Assembly: GCF_026157065.1 (NCBI RefSeq)
Contig: NZ_JANLGQ010000006.1
Location: 253,925-307,095, forward strand
Direction of reading: 5' to 3'
Length of the DNA: 53,171 nt
Origin: Enterococcus sp. HY326
GTDB lineage: Bacteria > Bacillota > Bacilli > Lactobacillales > Enterococcaceae
The position numbers and the translations under genes are program-made. This document shows positions 24,876 to 34,701 of the stretch, in pieces. Under the pieces are notes generated by a model. The model ran no database searches. It saw only the letters and a list, made by a program, of their open reading frames with translations, and was not told the DNA's origin. Every line of letters begins with the position of its first letter. Within the stretch, counting starts at the first letter, position 1.

Positions 24876-26468
24876 ATGGCCAGAGAGATGCAATCGATTA
24901 TGAAGGGGGCAGCGATTTTGACCATCGCTTCCTTCATTGCTAAGTTGTTGAGTGCGGTTTATCGGGTGCCCTTTCAAAATCTGGTTGGGGACGAAGGCTT
25001 TTACGTCTATCAGCAGATTTACCCGATTTATGGAATTGCCATGACGCTGGCCTTGAGTGGTCTGCCGCAATTTGTTTCAAAGTATGTGGCGGCTCAAAAT
25101 AGTTTAGCCGAAGAAAAACAGGCGATGCAGCGGCTAATGCCGCTGCTGTCAGCCCTGAGCATTGGCTTGTGGGGGCTGACCTTGTTTGGCAGTGGCTGGA
25201 TTGCCAGCTTAATGGGGGATAGAAGTCTTCAGCCTTTGCTGCAAGTAGTGTCCTTCACCTTTTTATTGATGCCCGGCTCATCTTATTACCGCGGCTATTT
25301 TCAGGGCCGCCTGCAGATGATTCCAACGGCGATTTCGCAAGTCTTGGAGCAGCTGGTCAGAGTTGGGATTATTATTGTCGCGGCCTTATTTTTCTATTAC
25401 TTAGGCTGGGATGTTTACCAGACCGGCACATTGGCCATGGCCGGTTCCGTTGCCGGTGGCTTATTGGCCTATGCTGTCTTGTATTATTATGACGGCAAAA
25501 TTAATGGCCACGGCCTGTCAACGCGGGATATTTCCCTGCGGAGCTGGCCAGACAAAGCCCTGCTGCGGCGCTTTATCATTGAAGGCGGCTTGGTGTCAAT
25601 TTACAGCGGTTTTTTGATTTTATTTCAGCTGGTGGATTCCTTTTTTGTCAAAAATTACCTGGTGGTGGCGGGGCTCAGTGAAGAAGCCGCTAAGATTGCC
25701 AAGGGGGTGTATGATCGGGGTCAGCCACTGGTGCAATTGGGTCTGGTAGTGGCCACGGCCTTGAGTGCGACTTTTTTGCCGCCTCTGACCAAGAGCTTTT
25801 TAACCCGCAATCAGCAGCAGTTTCAAAAAAATGCCACAATTTATCTGCGGCTGACCGCTAGTTTGGCTTTGGCGGCGACCTTAGGATTAGTGCTGTTGGC
25901 ACCGTTTATCAACTACGCCCTCTTTAAAGATTTGGTCGGCAATCCAACCTTGATTGTCTTTGTCTTGGCAGTGGGGCTGATGGCTTTGATTCAGACGTAT
26001 CAAAGTATCACCCAAAGTCAAAATATTTTCCGCAAACCACTGCGGGGGGCGCTTTTGGGATTTTTTACGAAACTTTTGACAACCGGCCTCTTAACCTATA
26101 CTCTTGGTACTGTAGGAGCCAGTCTATCGACAATTTTAGGCCTCTTGGTGACATTGGTCTACCTGATTCGACTGCTGCCGCCAGAAATCAATCAGTTTTG
26201 GCGCAAACAGCAGTTTAATCGTAAATTGTACCGCTGCTTGGCGGTGATGACAGCGGTCATTTTCATTCTGTATGGCGTGATTTTAGTCAGCGGCTTATAC
26301 ACTCACCGAAGTCAGGCTCTTTGGTGGTCACTGACAGGGGTAGCCCTTGGCGCCAGTGCTTTTGTGATTACGGCAATCCGAGTTCGGTTATTTACCATTC
26401 GGGAATGGCTGATGTTTCCTTTCGGGGAAAAAATATTAAGATTTGTTCAAAGAAGGGAGAAAAAATAA
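24876..26468 (+). CDS. yabM: Polysaccharide/lipid flippase of the SpoVB-MurJ superfamily (YabM)
   Basis: A 530-residue polytopic membrane protein of the MOP superfamily with about 14 hydrophobic segments. It begins with a helix followed by AKLLSAVYRVPFQNLVGDEG, typical of the SpoVB/YtgP/YabM group. Relatives flip lipid-linked cell-wall precursors, and some serve as alternative lipid II flippases. In Bacillus the gene after mfd in this neighbourhood is yabM, which supports the name. AAGGAGGGTAGCC precedes the ATG. The stop codon touches the start of rqcP, so the two are translationally linked. The substrate is not known. Confidence 0.88.
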   Translation: MAREMQSIMKGAAILTIASFIAKLLSAVYRVPFQNLVGDEGFYVYQQIYPIYGIAMTLALSGLPQFVSKYVAAQNSLAEEKQAMQRLMPLLSALSIGLWGLTLFGSGWIASLMGDRSLQPLLQVVSFTFLLMPGSSYYRGYFQGRLQMIPTAISQVLEQLVRVGIIIVAALFFYYLGWDVYQTGTLAMAGSVAGGLLAYAVLYYYDGKINGHGLSTRDISLRSWPDKALLRRFIIEGGLVSIYSGFLILFQLVDSFFVKNYLVVAGLSEEAAKIAKGVYDRGQPLVQLGLVVATALSATFLPPLTKSFLTRNQQQFQKNATIYLRLTASLALAATLGLVLLAPFINYALFKDLVGNPTLIVFVLAVGLMALIQTYQSITQSQNIFRKPLRGALLGFFTKLLTTGLLTYTLGTVGASLSTILGLLVTLVYLIRLLPPEINQFWRKQQFNRKLYRCLAVMTAVIFILYGVILVSGLYTHRSQALWWSLTGVALGASAFVITAIRVRLFTIREWLMFPFGEKILRFVQRREKK

Positions 26469-26738
26469 ATGCGTTTAGATAAATTTTTAAAAATTTCGAG
26501 AATTATTAAAAGACGGTCGGTGGCCAAAGAAGTTGCCGACAAAGGTCGGATTCAAATCAACGGCAAGCTGGCGAAATCCTCCAGTGACGTTAAGGTTGGC
26601 GATGAATTAAAGGTTCAATTTGGTAATAAAATTTTGGCTGTAAAAATTACTGAACTGCATGAATCCACTAAAAAGGAAGATGCAGCGAAAATGTATACGA
26701 TTTTATCAGAAGAACGGGTCAATTCCTCAGAGAATTAG
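26469..26738 (+). CDS. rqcP: S4-domain RNA-binding protein RqcP (YabO/Hsp15)
   Basis: An 89-residue protein that is nearly all an S4 RNA-binding fold: [17 protein letters not shown], then [15 protein letters not shown] and [12 protein letters not shown]. RqcP binds 50S subunits carrying stalled peptidyl-tRNA and helps RqcH add alanine tails in ribosome quality control. The ATG directly follows the TAA of yabM without a gap. The position before divIC is the same as for yabO in Bacillus. Confidence 0.92.
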   Translation: MRLDKFLKISRIIKRRSVAKEVADKGRIQINGKLAKSSSDVKVGDELKVQFGNKILAVKITELHESTKKEDAAKMYTILSEERVNSSEN

Positions 26739-26740
26739 GT

Positions 26741-26769
26741 TAGACAAGGTTCTGAGATGTTGGTATAAT
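26741..26769 (+). promoter_or_regulatory. Internal promoter for divIC
   Basis: TAGACA (26741-26746), a 17-nt spacer and a perfect TATAAT (26764-26769), starting 2 nt after the rqcP stop. Confidence 0.7.
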
Positions 26770-26801
26770 AAAACGAACTTAGAAAGGCTGAGGGGATTAT
26801 C

Positions 26802-27254
26802 TTGAGTAAAGACGATAAAATTACAAAACTCACCAATGACTATACAAAAGAACAATACGCACAATTTCAAAAACAGCGTCGCCAAGTCGTTTTTAAGCGC
26901 CGCCGCTTATTTTTCATCTGTCTAGTGGCCATTGGCGTCTTTGCCTTTATGGGTTATAACGTTTACGGTAATTATCAGAAGTTGGCGAATTTAGAAGATA
27001 TCAAGTCTGAAGCTGAAGTTGAAGCCCAAGCCGCTACGGATAAAGTAGCGGATTTGCAGACGGATGTTGGTCTGTTGCAAGACGACCAATACGTGCTGAA
27101 ATTAGCCCGCGACCGACTTTTTTACTCAAGGGAAGGCGAATCGGTCTATGTACTACCTAGCGGAACTACCGAATCTAGTAATAGTGCAACAGATAGCAGT
27201 CAAAGCACTGAGGATTCCACTACAAGTGCGAGTGACGACAGCGCCGCTCAGTAA
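26802..27254 (+). CDS. divIC: Cell-division protein DivIC (FtsB family)
   Basis: A 150-residue bitopic membrane protein of the FtsB/DivIC family. A basic cytoplasmic N-terminus (KQRRQVVFKRRR) is followed by one membrane helix (about residues 35-52), a short coiled coil (about 58-95) and the conserved DDQYVLKLARDRLFYSREGE segment. It ends in a Ser/Thr-rich tail. DivIC works with FtsL and DivIB in the septal complex outside the membrane. The start is TTG at 26802 behind GAGGGG. It has its own promoter. Confidence 0.93.
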   Translation: MSKDDKITKLTNDYTKEQYAQFQKQRRQVVFKRRRLFFICLVAIGVFAFMGYNVYGNYQKLANLEDIKSEAEVEAQAATDKVADLQTDVGLLQDDQYVLKLARDRLFYSREGESVYVLPSGTTESSNSATDSSQSTEDSTTSASDDSAAQ

Positions 27255-27310
27255 AAGCAATAATTAATTTATATAAATTAGGAACAAAAAATTAGGAGGA
27301 ACATTTTTAG

Positions 27311-27757
27311 ATGTCAATCGAAGTAGGAGCTAAGTTACAAGGAAAAGTGTCAGGTATTACCAATTTTGGTGCTTTTATTGATTTAGGAGGCGGCAAAACT
27401 GGTCTGGTTCATATCAGTGAAGTTTCTAACGGGTATGTGAAAGATATTCATGATGTATTAACAGTTGGTGATGAAGTAACGGTTAAAGTTACCTCAGTTG
27501 GAAATGATGGGAAGATTGGTCTTTCAATTCGTCAAACACAGGAACAACCGGCCGATGCCAAACCCGAGGTGAAAAAAGAATTTCGTCCTCGTCCTCCGCA
27601 AAAGAAAAACTTCAGTAAACCTGCCGGCAACAGCGGCGGTAAAGATGATTTTGACACTTTGATGAGCTCTTTTCTTAAAGACAGTGATGATCGCCTTTCC
27701 TCTTTAAGAAGAAATACCGAAGGCAAACGTGGTGGCCGTGGTGGCCGTCGTAATTAA
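27311..27757 (+). CDS. yabR: S1-domain RNA-binding protein (YabR/CvfD type)
   Basis: A 148-residue protein with one S1 domain at residues about 4-75 (LQGKVSGITNFGAFIDLGGG, GLVHISEVS, IGLSIRQ). It then has a basic, disordered tail ending in a GKRGGRGGRR patch suited to nucleic-acid binding. Related small S1 proteins bind ribosomes and act in post-transcriptional stress control. AGGAGGA lies 11 nt upstream of the ATG. It follows divIC as in Bacillus. A large structured terminator separates it from tilS. Confidence 0.9.
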   Translation: MSIEVGAKLQGKVSGITNFGAFIDLGGGKTGLVHISEVSNGYVKDIHDVLTVGDEVTVKVTSVGNDGKIGLSIRQTQEQPADAKPEVKKEFRPRPPQKKNFSKPAGNSGGKDDFDTLMSSFLKDSDDRLSSLRRNTEGKRGGRGGRRN

Positions 27758-27771
27758 TTAAATGTAAAAAC

Positions 27772-27935
27772 GAGGCTGTGACATTAGGTGTAACAGAGTA
27801 GAAATTTCCGAAGACTAGTTGGCTGATGCCAATTAAATAGTATGAATTTGGGCAAAGTCCGCCGAGGGTGATGCGCACGTTCATGCTACTGCGGGATTTC
27901 AACTGTTGACAAGACTAATGCCACAGCCTCTTTTC
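27772..27935. terminator. Structured element A: multi-stem terminator between yabR and tilS
   Basis: GAGGCTGTG (27772-27780) pairs with CACAGCCTC (27922-27930) and ATTAG (27783-27787) with CTAAT (27915-27919). Inside are TTGGC-TGAT-GCCAA (27819-27832) and TAGTATGAA (27838-27846) with TTCATGCTA (27880-27888). TTTTCTT follows on the plus strand and a T run on the minus strand. It ends just before the tilS ribosome binding site, so readthrough may set tilS expression. It appears related to element B. Confidence 0.7.
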
Positions 27936-27962
27936 TTGGTTTTAGCAAAGGAGGTCCGCAAA

Positions 27963-29375
27963 ATGGCGGCAGTAAATCTATTTGCCGAATTTCAAAAGCA
28001 ATATCAAAGGTCTTGGCAGCAGGAAAAAATTTTAGTAGCTGTTTCCGGCGGAGTCGATTCAATTGTTCTATTGAATCTGCTGCAAAGGCTAGCACCAGCT
28101 GGAAATTTTAAGCTAGCCGTCGCTCATGTCAATCATAATTTGCGGGCAGAATCCGTGATGGAAGCGGATTATTTACGAAAATTCTGTCAGCAAGCAGGGC
28201 TAGCCTTTTACGAAACCAGCTGGGAAGAAGTTCCTACAAGCGGTGTTGAAGTGGCTGCCCGGGAATTTCGTTATCAATTTTTTGCCGAAACAATGCTGCA
28301 AAATGATTTTTCGCTGTTGATGACGGCCCATCACGGAGATGACCTAGCAGAAACAATTTTAATGAAGCTAATTCGTGGCGGTCATCTGGAAAATTTTGTG
28401 GGCATTTCTCCAAGGCAGCCCTTTGCAAACGGGCAACTAGTTCGGCCGCTCTTGCCTTTTACAAAAGCAGAGCTGAGAGCCTATGCCGCTGAGCAGCAGC
28501 TGGACTATTTTGAAGATGCCAGCAATCAAAGTGTACTCTATCAACGCAATCGGCTGCGGCAACAGGTCTTGCCGTTATTAATTGAAGAAAATCCCCGCAT
28601 GGTTGCTCACTTGGCGGAATTTTCAACTAAACTGGCAGCCGCTAATCAACTGGTGGCAGAGGAGATGACCCAGCTCTATCAAACGCTGGTCCAAAAGCAG
28701 ACAAGTCCTGTCAGTTATCAGCTGAACTTATCGAATTTTTTGGCTTATTCACAGCCGCGTCAAGAACTTTTTTGGGATTACTTTTTTGAACGAGTCCGCA
28801 GTGAAACTGGGATGGTCGGGAAAAACAGCCAACTCAATCAAGTGAAGGAGCTGCTGGAAAATTCTCAGGCTCCGCAATGGCAGGTTGACTTTGCTGACGG
28901 TTGGCAGCTGCGGCGGCGCTATCAACGACTAATTTTTGAAAAGTCCGTTGTGGCCGAAACAATTGAAAAAAATGAAATTGTCAAAGCTTTGCCGCTTCCA
29001 GAAGAAGGTATTTTTATTAATGAAACAAGCTGGTTGGCGATTTTTCCAACGGATCAGCCAATTCCAATCCCGAAAAAGGCTCAAGAATGGTCAGCTTGGC
29101 AACAGGAATTTCGTTATCCAAAAAACAGCAGATTTTTTTATCGCTCCCGTCAGGCGGGAGATTTCATCCAGTTATCGTCAGAAATGCGCAAAAAAATTCG
29201 CCGCTATTTTATCGATGAAAAAATCCCGACTGAAAAGAGGGCGGAAGCGTTAGTCATTTTATCTGATGAGGGGCAGATTTTGGTGCTTGTTCCCCATCTG
29301 CTTTCCTATTTGAGTATTGCTCCAGAAACTGATACAATACACTACACATTGCTTTATCGAGCAAAAAATTTATGA
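27963..29375 (+). CDS. tilS: tRNA(Ile)-lysidine synthase TilS
   Basis: A 470-residue ATP-dependent enzyme that adds lysine to the wobble C of tRNA-Ile(CAU) so that it reads AUA. The N-terminal PP-loop ATPase motif is AVSGGVDSIV (S28-S33), followed by VAHVNHNLR, AREFRYQFF and ETILMKLIRGG. The TilS-specific middle and C-terminal domains follow (PGDFIQL-like RQAGDFIQL near residue 395). The start is taken at 27963, because AAGGAGGT lies 7-9 nt upstream. The frame is open back to 27906, but that part covers element A. It precedes hpt as in most Bacilli. Confidence 0.95.
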   Translation: MAAVNLFAEFQKQYQRSWQQEKILVAVSGGVDSIVLLNLLQRLAPAGNFKLAVAHVNHNLRAESVMEADYLRKFCQQAGLAFYETSWEEVPTSGVEVAAREFRYQFFAETMLQNDFSLLMTAHHGDDLAETILMKLIRGGHLENFVGISPRQPFANGQLVRPLLPFTKAELRAYAAEQQLDYFEDASNQSVLYQRNRLRQQVLPLLIEENPRMVAHLAEFSTKLAAANQLVAEEMTQLYQTLVQKQTSPVSYQLNLSNFLAYSQPRQELFWDYFFERVRSETGMVGKNSQLNQVKELLENSQAPQWQVDFADGWQLRRRYQRLIFEKSVVAETIEKNEIVKALPLPEEGIFINETSWLAIFPTDQPIPIPKKAQEWSAWQQEFRYPKNSRFFYRSRQAGDFIQLSSEMRKKIRRYFIDEKIPTEKRAEALVILSDEGQILVLVPHLLSYLSIAPETDTIHYTLLYRAKNL

Positions 29376-29435
29376 TGTTTACCTGCTGAAAAAAATAGTT
29401 CGTTTTTTAAATCAATGAGGAGGATTTACTAGAGA

Positions 29436-29981
29436 ATGTTAGAAAAAGACATTGAAAAAGTTTTGATTACTAGAGAGGAGATTCAAGCCCGCTGCGCTGA
29501 GCTGGGGCAAGTTTTGACAGCGGAATATGCTGATAAAAGTCCTTTAATCGTCGGCGTTTTGAAGGGCGCTGTGCCTTTTATGGCGGATATTATTCGTGAG
29601 ATTGACGGTCACTTGGAAATTGATTTCATGGATGTTTCCAGCTACGGAGCTGCCACGGTTTCTTCTGGTGAAGTCAAAATTGTTAAAGACTTGGACACTA
29701 ATGTAGAAGGCCGGGACCTGTTAATTGTCGAAGATATTATCGACAGCGGGCGGACGTTGGCGTATCTGGTGGATTTATTTAAATACCGCAAAGCCAACTC
29801 TGTGAAAATTGTGACATTGTTGGATAAACCAGAGGGTCGCGTGGTGGATATTCAAGCTGATTATGTCGGCTTTGACGTGCCAAATGAATTTGTTGTGGGC
29901 TACGGCTTAGACTACGCAGAAAATTATCGCAACCTGCCTTATGTCGGTGTATTAAAACCTGAAGTTTATCAAACAAATTAG
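29436..29981 (+). CDS. hpt: Hypoxanthine phosphoribosyltransferase
   Basis: A 181-residue purine-salvage enzyme that makes IMP or GMP from hypoxanthine or guanine and PRPP. The PRPP-binding loop is visible as [17 protein letters not shown], with [13 protein letters not shown] before it and [20 protein letters not shown] near the C-terminus. GAGGAGG lies about 12 nt before the ATG, a slightly long spacing. The tilS-hpt-ftsH order is conserved. Confidence 0.95.
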   Translation: MLEKDIEKVLITREEIQARCAELGQVLTAEYADKSPLIVGVLKGAVPFMADIIREIDGHLEIDFMDVSSYGAATVSSGEVKIVKDLDTNVEGRDLLIVEDIIDSGRTLAYLVDLFKYRKANSVKIVTLLDKPEGRVVDIQADYVGFDVPNEFVVGYGLDYAENYRNLPYVGVLKPEVYQTN

Positions 29982-30002
29982 TGCCTTTTTCCCTGTGAGT
30001 TA

Positions 30003-30011
30003 TGTTACAAT
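30003..30011 (+). promoter_or_regulatory. Possible extended -10 promoter of ftsH
   Basis: TGTTACAAT (TG, one base, TACAAT) lies 63 nt upstream of the ftsH start. There is no clear -35 hexamer. Confidence 0.35.
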
Positions 30012-30073
30012 TGAATGGTCAGAATTGATTAAAAAAATTAAAGTAAAATTCTTATAGTCATGGGAGGGCGAAT

Positions 30074-32260
30074 ATGAACAAAAAAGGTAATGGTATGATG
30101 AAAAATACCTTATATTATGTCCTCGTAATCTTAGCGATGGTGATGGTTGTCTATTTTATTTTCGGCAACAATTCTTCCCAATCAACAGATATCGAGTACT
30201 CAACATTTAAGCAACAACTTGAAGATGGAGAAATTGAATCCTTCTCAATCCAACCGGCTAACGGTGTGTATCGCATTACTGGTGAATACACTAGTTCGCA
30301 AACGGTTGACAATTCTGGTGGCTTAGCAATTTTAGGCTCCACCAGCAGTTCTACTACAAGCTTTACCACGATTGTACTGCCAAATGATTCGACTTTAAAT
30401 GAAGTCTTAAATCTGGCGACAGACAATGATGTCGACACAACGGTTCGGGAAGAATCCTCCAGCGGTGTCTGGGTGTCTCTATTAATCAGCTTCCTGCCAA
30501 TTGTGTTCTTATTGTTCATCTTCTATATGATGATGAGTCAACAAGGCGGCGGCTCTGGTGGCGGTGGCGGCCGAGTGATGAGCTTTGGTAAATCAAAAGC
30601 CAAAGAGGCCGACAAAAAAGCCAATCGGGTGCGTTTCTCTGACGTAGCTGGTGCCGAAGAAGAAAAACAAGAACTAGTTGAAGTTGTGGAATTTCTAAAA
30701 GATCCCCGTCGCTTCGTTGAACTAGGTGCCAGAATTCCAGCTGGGGTACTATTAGAGGGCCCTCCAGGAACTGGTAAAACTTTACTTGCTAAAGCCGTTG
30801 CTGGTGAAGCCGGCGTACCATTTTACTCGATTTCTGGTTCAGACTTCGTGGAAATGTTCGTTGGGGTCGGTGCTAGCCGAGTGCGGGATTTATTTGAAAC
30901 AGCTAAGAAAAATGCACCAGCGATTATCTTTATCGATGAAATCGATGCTGTTGGTCGTCAACGGGGCGCTGGTATGGGGGGCGGACACGATGAACGTGAA
31001 CAAACCTTGAACCAATTGCTGGTTGAAATGGATGGTTTTGATGGTAACGAAGGTGTTATCGTGATTGCCGCAACCAACCGTTCTGATGTCTTAGACCCTG
31101 CGTTATTACGTCCAGGTCGTTTTGACCGCCAAATTTTAGTTGGCCGTCCTGACGTCAAAGGCCGTGAAGCGATTCTAAAAGTTCACGCTAGAAACAAACC
31201 TTTAGCTGATGATGTTGATTTGAAGGTCGTGGCCCAACAAACACCAGGTTTTGCCGGTGCTGATTTGGAAAACGTCTTGAATGAAGCAGCTTTAGTAGCG
31301 GCTCGCCGCAACAAGAAGAAAATTGATGCCTCTGATATCGATGAAGCAGAAGACCGGGTAATCGCCGGACCTGCTAAAAAAGATCGGGTTATCAACAAAA
31401 AAGAACGGGAAATGGTGGCCTACCACGAAGCTGGTCATACGATTGTCGGTTTAGTCTTAAGCCGGGCCCGGGTTGTCCATAAAGTAACGATTATTCCTCG
31501 TGGCCGCGCTGGCGGTTACATGATTGCTTTACCAAAAGAAGACCAATTCTTAATGACCAAAGAAGATATGTTTGAACAAATCGTTGGTTTACTCGGTGGT
31601 CGGACGGCAGAAGAAATCGTCTTCGGCGTTCAATCAACTGGTGCCTCTAATGACTTTGAACAAGCTACTTCATTGGCCCGCAGCATGGTAACTGAATACG
31701 GCATGAGCGATCGCTTAGGACCAGTTCAGTATGAAGGCAATCACCAAGTCTTCGTCGGCCGTGATTATGGTCAAACTAAGGCTTACTCTGAACAAGTTGC
31801 CTTTGAAATCGACCAAGAAGTCCGCAAGATTTTAGTGGAAGCCCATGATAAAGCTCGGGAAATCATTGAAACAAACCGGGATAAACACAAACTGATTGCC
31901 CAAAAACTATTAGAATTTGAAACCCTTGATGCTAAGGCAATCAAATCATTATACGAAGAAGGCAAGATGCCGGATGATGCTGCTAGCAGCGAATTCCCAA
32001 GCGAAAAAGCGCAAACCTTTGAAGAAGCGAAACGTGCTTTAGAAGAAAAGGATGCGCAAAAACAAGCCGAAGAAAAACGTGACTTTGAAGCTGCCAAACA
32101 AGAGCTTCACGAGGAAACGGAGGAAGTTAAATTAGAGGCTGACCAAGAAAGTCATAAAGTCTCTGAAGAAATTTCCGAAGAAAAAACGGACAAAAAAGAT
32201 GACGACGATCATGATGATTCAGATTATGACCGCAACAACTTTGAAGACCGCTACAAATAA
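30074..32260 (+). CDS. ftsH: ATP-dependent zinc metalloprotease FtsH
   Basis: A 728-residue membrane-bound AAA protease that degrades misfolded membrane proteins and some regulators. Two membrane helices (about 10-28 and 132-152) flank an extracytoplasmic domain. The AAA module has Walker A GPPGTGKT (K235), [11 protein letters not shown] and the pore loop around [10 protein letters not shown]. The zinc site is HEAGH at H451-H455. The C-terminal tail after about 640 is very rich in Glu, Lys and Asp and longer than in many FtsH proteins. GGGAGGG precedes the ATG. It ends the conserved run; the alpha-glucoside island follows. Confidence 0.97.
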   Translation: MNKKGNGMMKNTLYYVLVILAMVMVVYFIFGNNSSQSTDIEYSTFKQQLEDGEIESFSIQPANGVYRITGEYTSSQTVDNSGGLAILGSTSSSTTSFTTIVLPNDSTLNEVLNLATDNDVDTTVREESSSGVWVSLLISFLPIVFLLFIFYMMMSQQGGGSGGGGGRVMSFGKSKAKEADKKANRVRFSDVAGAEEEKQELVEVVEFLKDPRRFVELGARIPAGVLLEGPPGTGKTLLAKAVAGEAGVPFYSISGSDFVEMFVGVGASRVRDLFETAKKNAPAIIFIDEIDAVGRQRGAGMGGGHDEREQTLNQLLVEMDGFDGNEGVIVIAATNRSDVLDPALLRPGRFDRQILVGRPDVKGREAILKVHARNKPLADDVDLKVVAQQTPGFAGADLENVLNEAALVAARRNKKKIDASDIDEAEDRVIAGPAKKDRVINKKEREMVAYHEAGHTIVGLVLSRARVVHKVTIIPRGRAGGYMIALPKEDQFLMTKEDMFEQIVGLLGGRTAEEIVFGVQSTGASNDFEQATSLARSMVTEYGMSDRLGPVQYEGNHQVFVGRDYGQTKAYSEQVAFEIDQEVRKILVEAHDKAREIIETNRDKHKLIAQKLLEFETLDAKAIKSLYEEGKMPDDAASSEFPSEKAQTFEEAKRALEEKDAQKQAEEKRDFEAAKQELHEETEEVKLEADQESHKVSEEISEEKTDKKDDDDHDDSDYDRNNFEDRYK

Positions 32261-32270
32261 GCACAAATTG

Positions 32271-32310
32271 AAAACCACCTGCAAAATAATGATTTTGCGG
32301 GTGGTTTTTT
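32271..32310. terminator. Terminator of ftsH
   Basis: A 17-bp stem (AAAACCACCTGCAAAAT with its complement, one G-U) around AATG, ending in TTTTTT. It lies 10 nt past ftsH and 16 nt before the convergent rpiR stop, so it may serve both. Confidence 0.92.
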
Positions 32311-32325
32311 GTATGGGATTGTTAC

Positions 32326-33102
32326 TTAATTATGTTCCAATTCCATTCCACGAATATACTCGACATACTTAGAAAAGAGGATTTCTACAGCTAAATACAT
32401 GGACTGCATGGTATCGAAGAAAAAGTTATCGACAAGGGCATGGCGTTCAATTGAAACAAAAATATTTTGTGTACTGAGCTGAGCGACAGTATTATTACTG
32501 GAACGTGTGAGGGAAATAATCGGGACATCCTTCATCTGTAACTCTTGGAGCATTTCTTTCAAAAAGGCTCCTTCGCCATCTTTTGAGATAGCAAAAATCA
32601 CATCTTGGTCACCGATGATTCGATTTGTTTGGCGAAATTCTCCTTCGCCAGAGATTACATCTACAACGATTCCTAAGTAAAGAAAAAGACGTTTAAATTC
32701 AGCAGCGACACTCCTCTGCACTTGTCCAGTACCATAAACGAAGATTCGATTAGCCTGAAATAAGAGTTCGCAGACTGCTGTCATATCAGTATTCTGAAAG
32801 TGTTTTATGACGCTCATCTCGTTTTTGCAAATCAGCTCGACGAAATTCCCGGGATAATTGGGAATGGTTTGTAAATTCATTTTTATCAAGAGTTTTAGCT
32901 CAGCAAAACCTTTTAAGCCGAGCTTTTGCGAAAAGCGCATAACTGTACTTCTAGAAACTAAACAGGTGGCTGCTAAACTGTCAATTGACATTTGGGAGAC
33001 AGTTTTTTTGTTATTTAAAATATATTTTGCGATATCCACATCACTGTTGCTGAAGCTGTCATAGTATTTAGAAATTAACTCATCGATTGTCATAGTTATC
33101 AT
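32326..33102 (-). CDS. RpiR/MurR family regulator of the alpha-glucoside PTS genes
   Basis: A 258-residue regulator. An N-terminal RpiR helix-turn-helix domain (about 1-75) contains IDSLAATCLVSRSTVMRFSQ followed by KLGLKGFAELK. A SIS sugar-phosphate-binding domain follows (about 100-240), with IFVYGTGQVQRSVA, VIFAISKDGEG and ISLTRSSNNTVAQL. It is divergent from a GH4 6-phospho-alpha-glucosidase and a PTS EIICB, the arrangement served by RpiR-type GlvR in Bacillus, so it probably senses a sugar phosphate such as maltose-6-phosphate. Whether it activates or represses is not visible. GGAAGG lies before the first ATG; a second ATG three codons on is possible. Confidence 0.88.
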   Translation of the reverse strand: MITMTIDELISKYYDSFSNSDVDIAKYILNNKKTVSQMSIDSLAATCLVSRSTVMRFSQKLGLKGFAELKLLIKMNLQTIPNYPGNFVELICKNEMSVIKHFQNTDMTAVCELLFQANRIFVYGTGQVQRSVAAEFKRLFLYLGIVVDVISGEGEFRQTNRIIGDQDVIFAISKDGEGAFLKEMLQELQMKDVPIISLTRSSNNTVAQLSTQNIFVSIERHALVDNFFFDTMQSMYLAVEILFSKYVEYIRGMELEHN

Positions 33103-33127
33103 TCATCCTTCCAATAGTTGCAACCTG

Positions 33128-33162
33128 TTCACATGATTTGCTACATTGTACCATAATGTGAA
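33128..33162. promoter_or_regulatory. Wide inverted repeat, candidate RpiR operator
   Basis: TTCACAT (33128-33134) and ATGTGAA (33156-33162) are perfect 7-bp inverted arms with centres 28 bp apart. They flank the -10 region of the regulator's own promoter. Confidence 0.35.
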
Positions 33163-33174
33163 TACCGCTACCAA
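33145..33174 (-). promoter_or_regulatory. Promoter of the rpiR-type gene
   Basis: On the minus strand TTGGTA (33169-33174), an 18-nt spacer and TACAAT (33145-33150). Confidence 0.5.
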
Positions 33175-33181
33175 AAGCCTT

Positions 33182-33218
33182 TGAAAGGGTTGTCATTCGT
33201 TGCTGGAAAATTTATGAT
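33182..33218 (+). promoter_or_regulatory. Promoter of the GH4 gene with a cre-like site on its -35
   Basis: TTGTCA (33190-33195), a 17-nt spacer and TATGAT (33213-33218). TGAAAGGGTTGTCA (33182-33195) overlaps the -35 and matches the cre consensus except that the central C is G, so CcpA binding would be weakened. Confidence 0.6.
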
Positions 33219-33220
33219 AA

Positions 33221-34603
<1,383 letters not shown>

Positions 34604-34620
34604 GTCTGGATAGAATACTC

Positions 34621-34655
34621 TAAAATGAAGTCAGCTGATGGTTGACTTCATTTTA
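34621..34655 (+). terminator. Hairpin between the GH4 and PTS genes
   Basis: TAAAATGAAGTCA pairs with TGACTTCATTTTA (13 bp, perfect) around a 9-nt loop. The T run is within the arm, so it may be a partial terminator. Its 3' arm contains the -35 of the next promoter. Confidence 0.6.
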
Positions 34656-34678
34656 GAATTTAACTGTAACCGATTACA
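34642..34678 (+). promoter_or_regulatory. PTS gene promoter overlapped by a consensus cre site
   Basis: TTGACT (34642-34647), a 17-nt spacer and TGTAAC (34665-34670). TGTAACCGATTACA (34665-34678) fits TGNAANCGNTNNCA at every fixed base and covers the -10, so CcpA should block this promoter when preferred sugars are present. Confidence 0.65.
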
Positions 34679-34701
34679 AAGAAGAAGGAAGGTTTTTGTT
34701 A

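Noticed and set aside
27906..27962. Upstream in-frame ATG for tilS
   Set aside because: It lies inside structured element A without a ribosome binding site, while the ATG at 27963 has AAGGAGGT.
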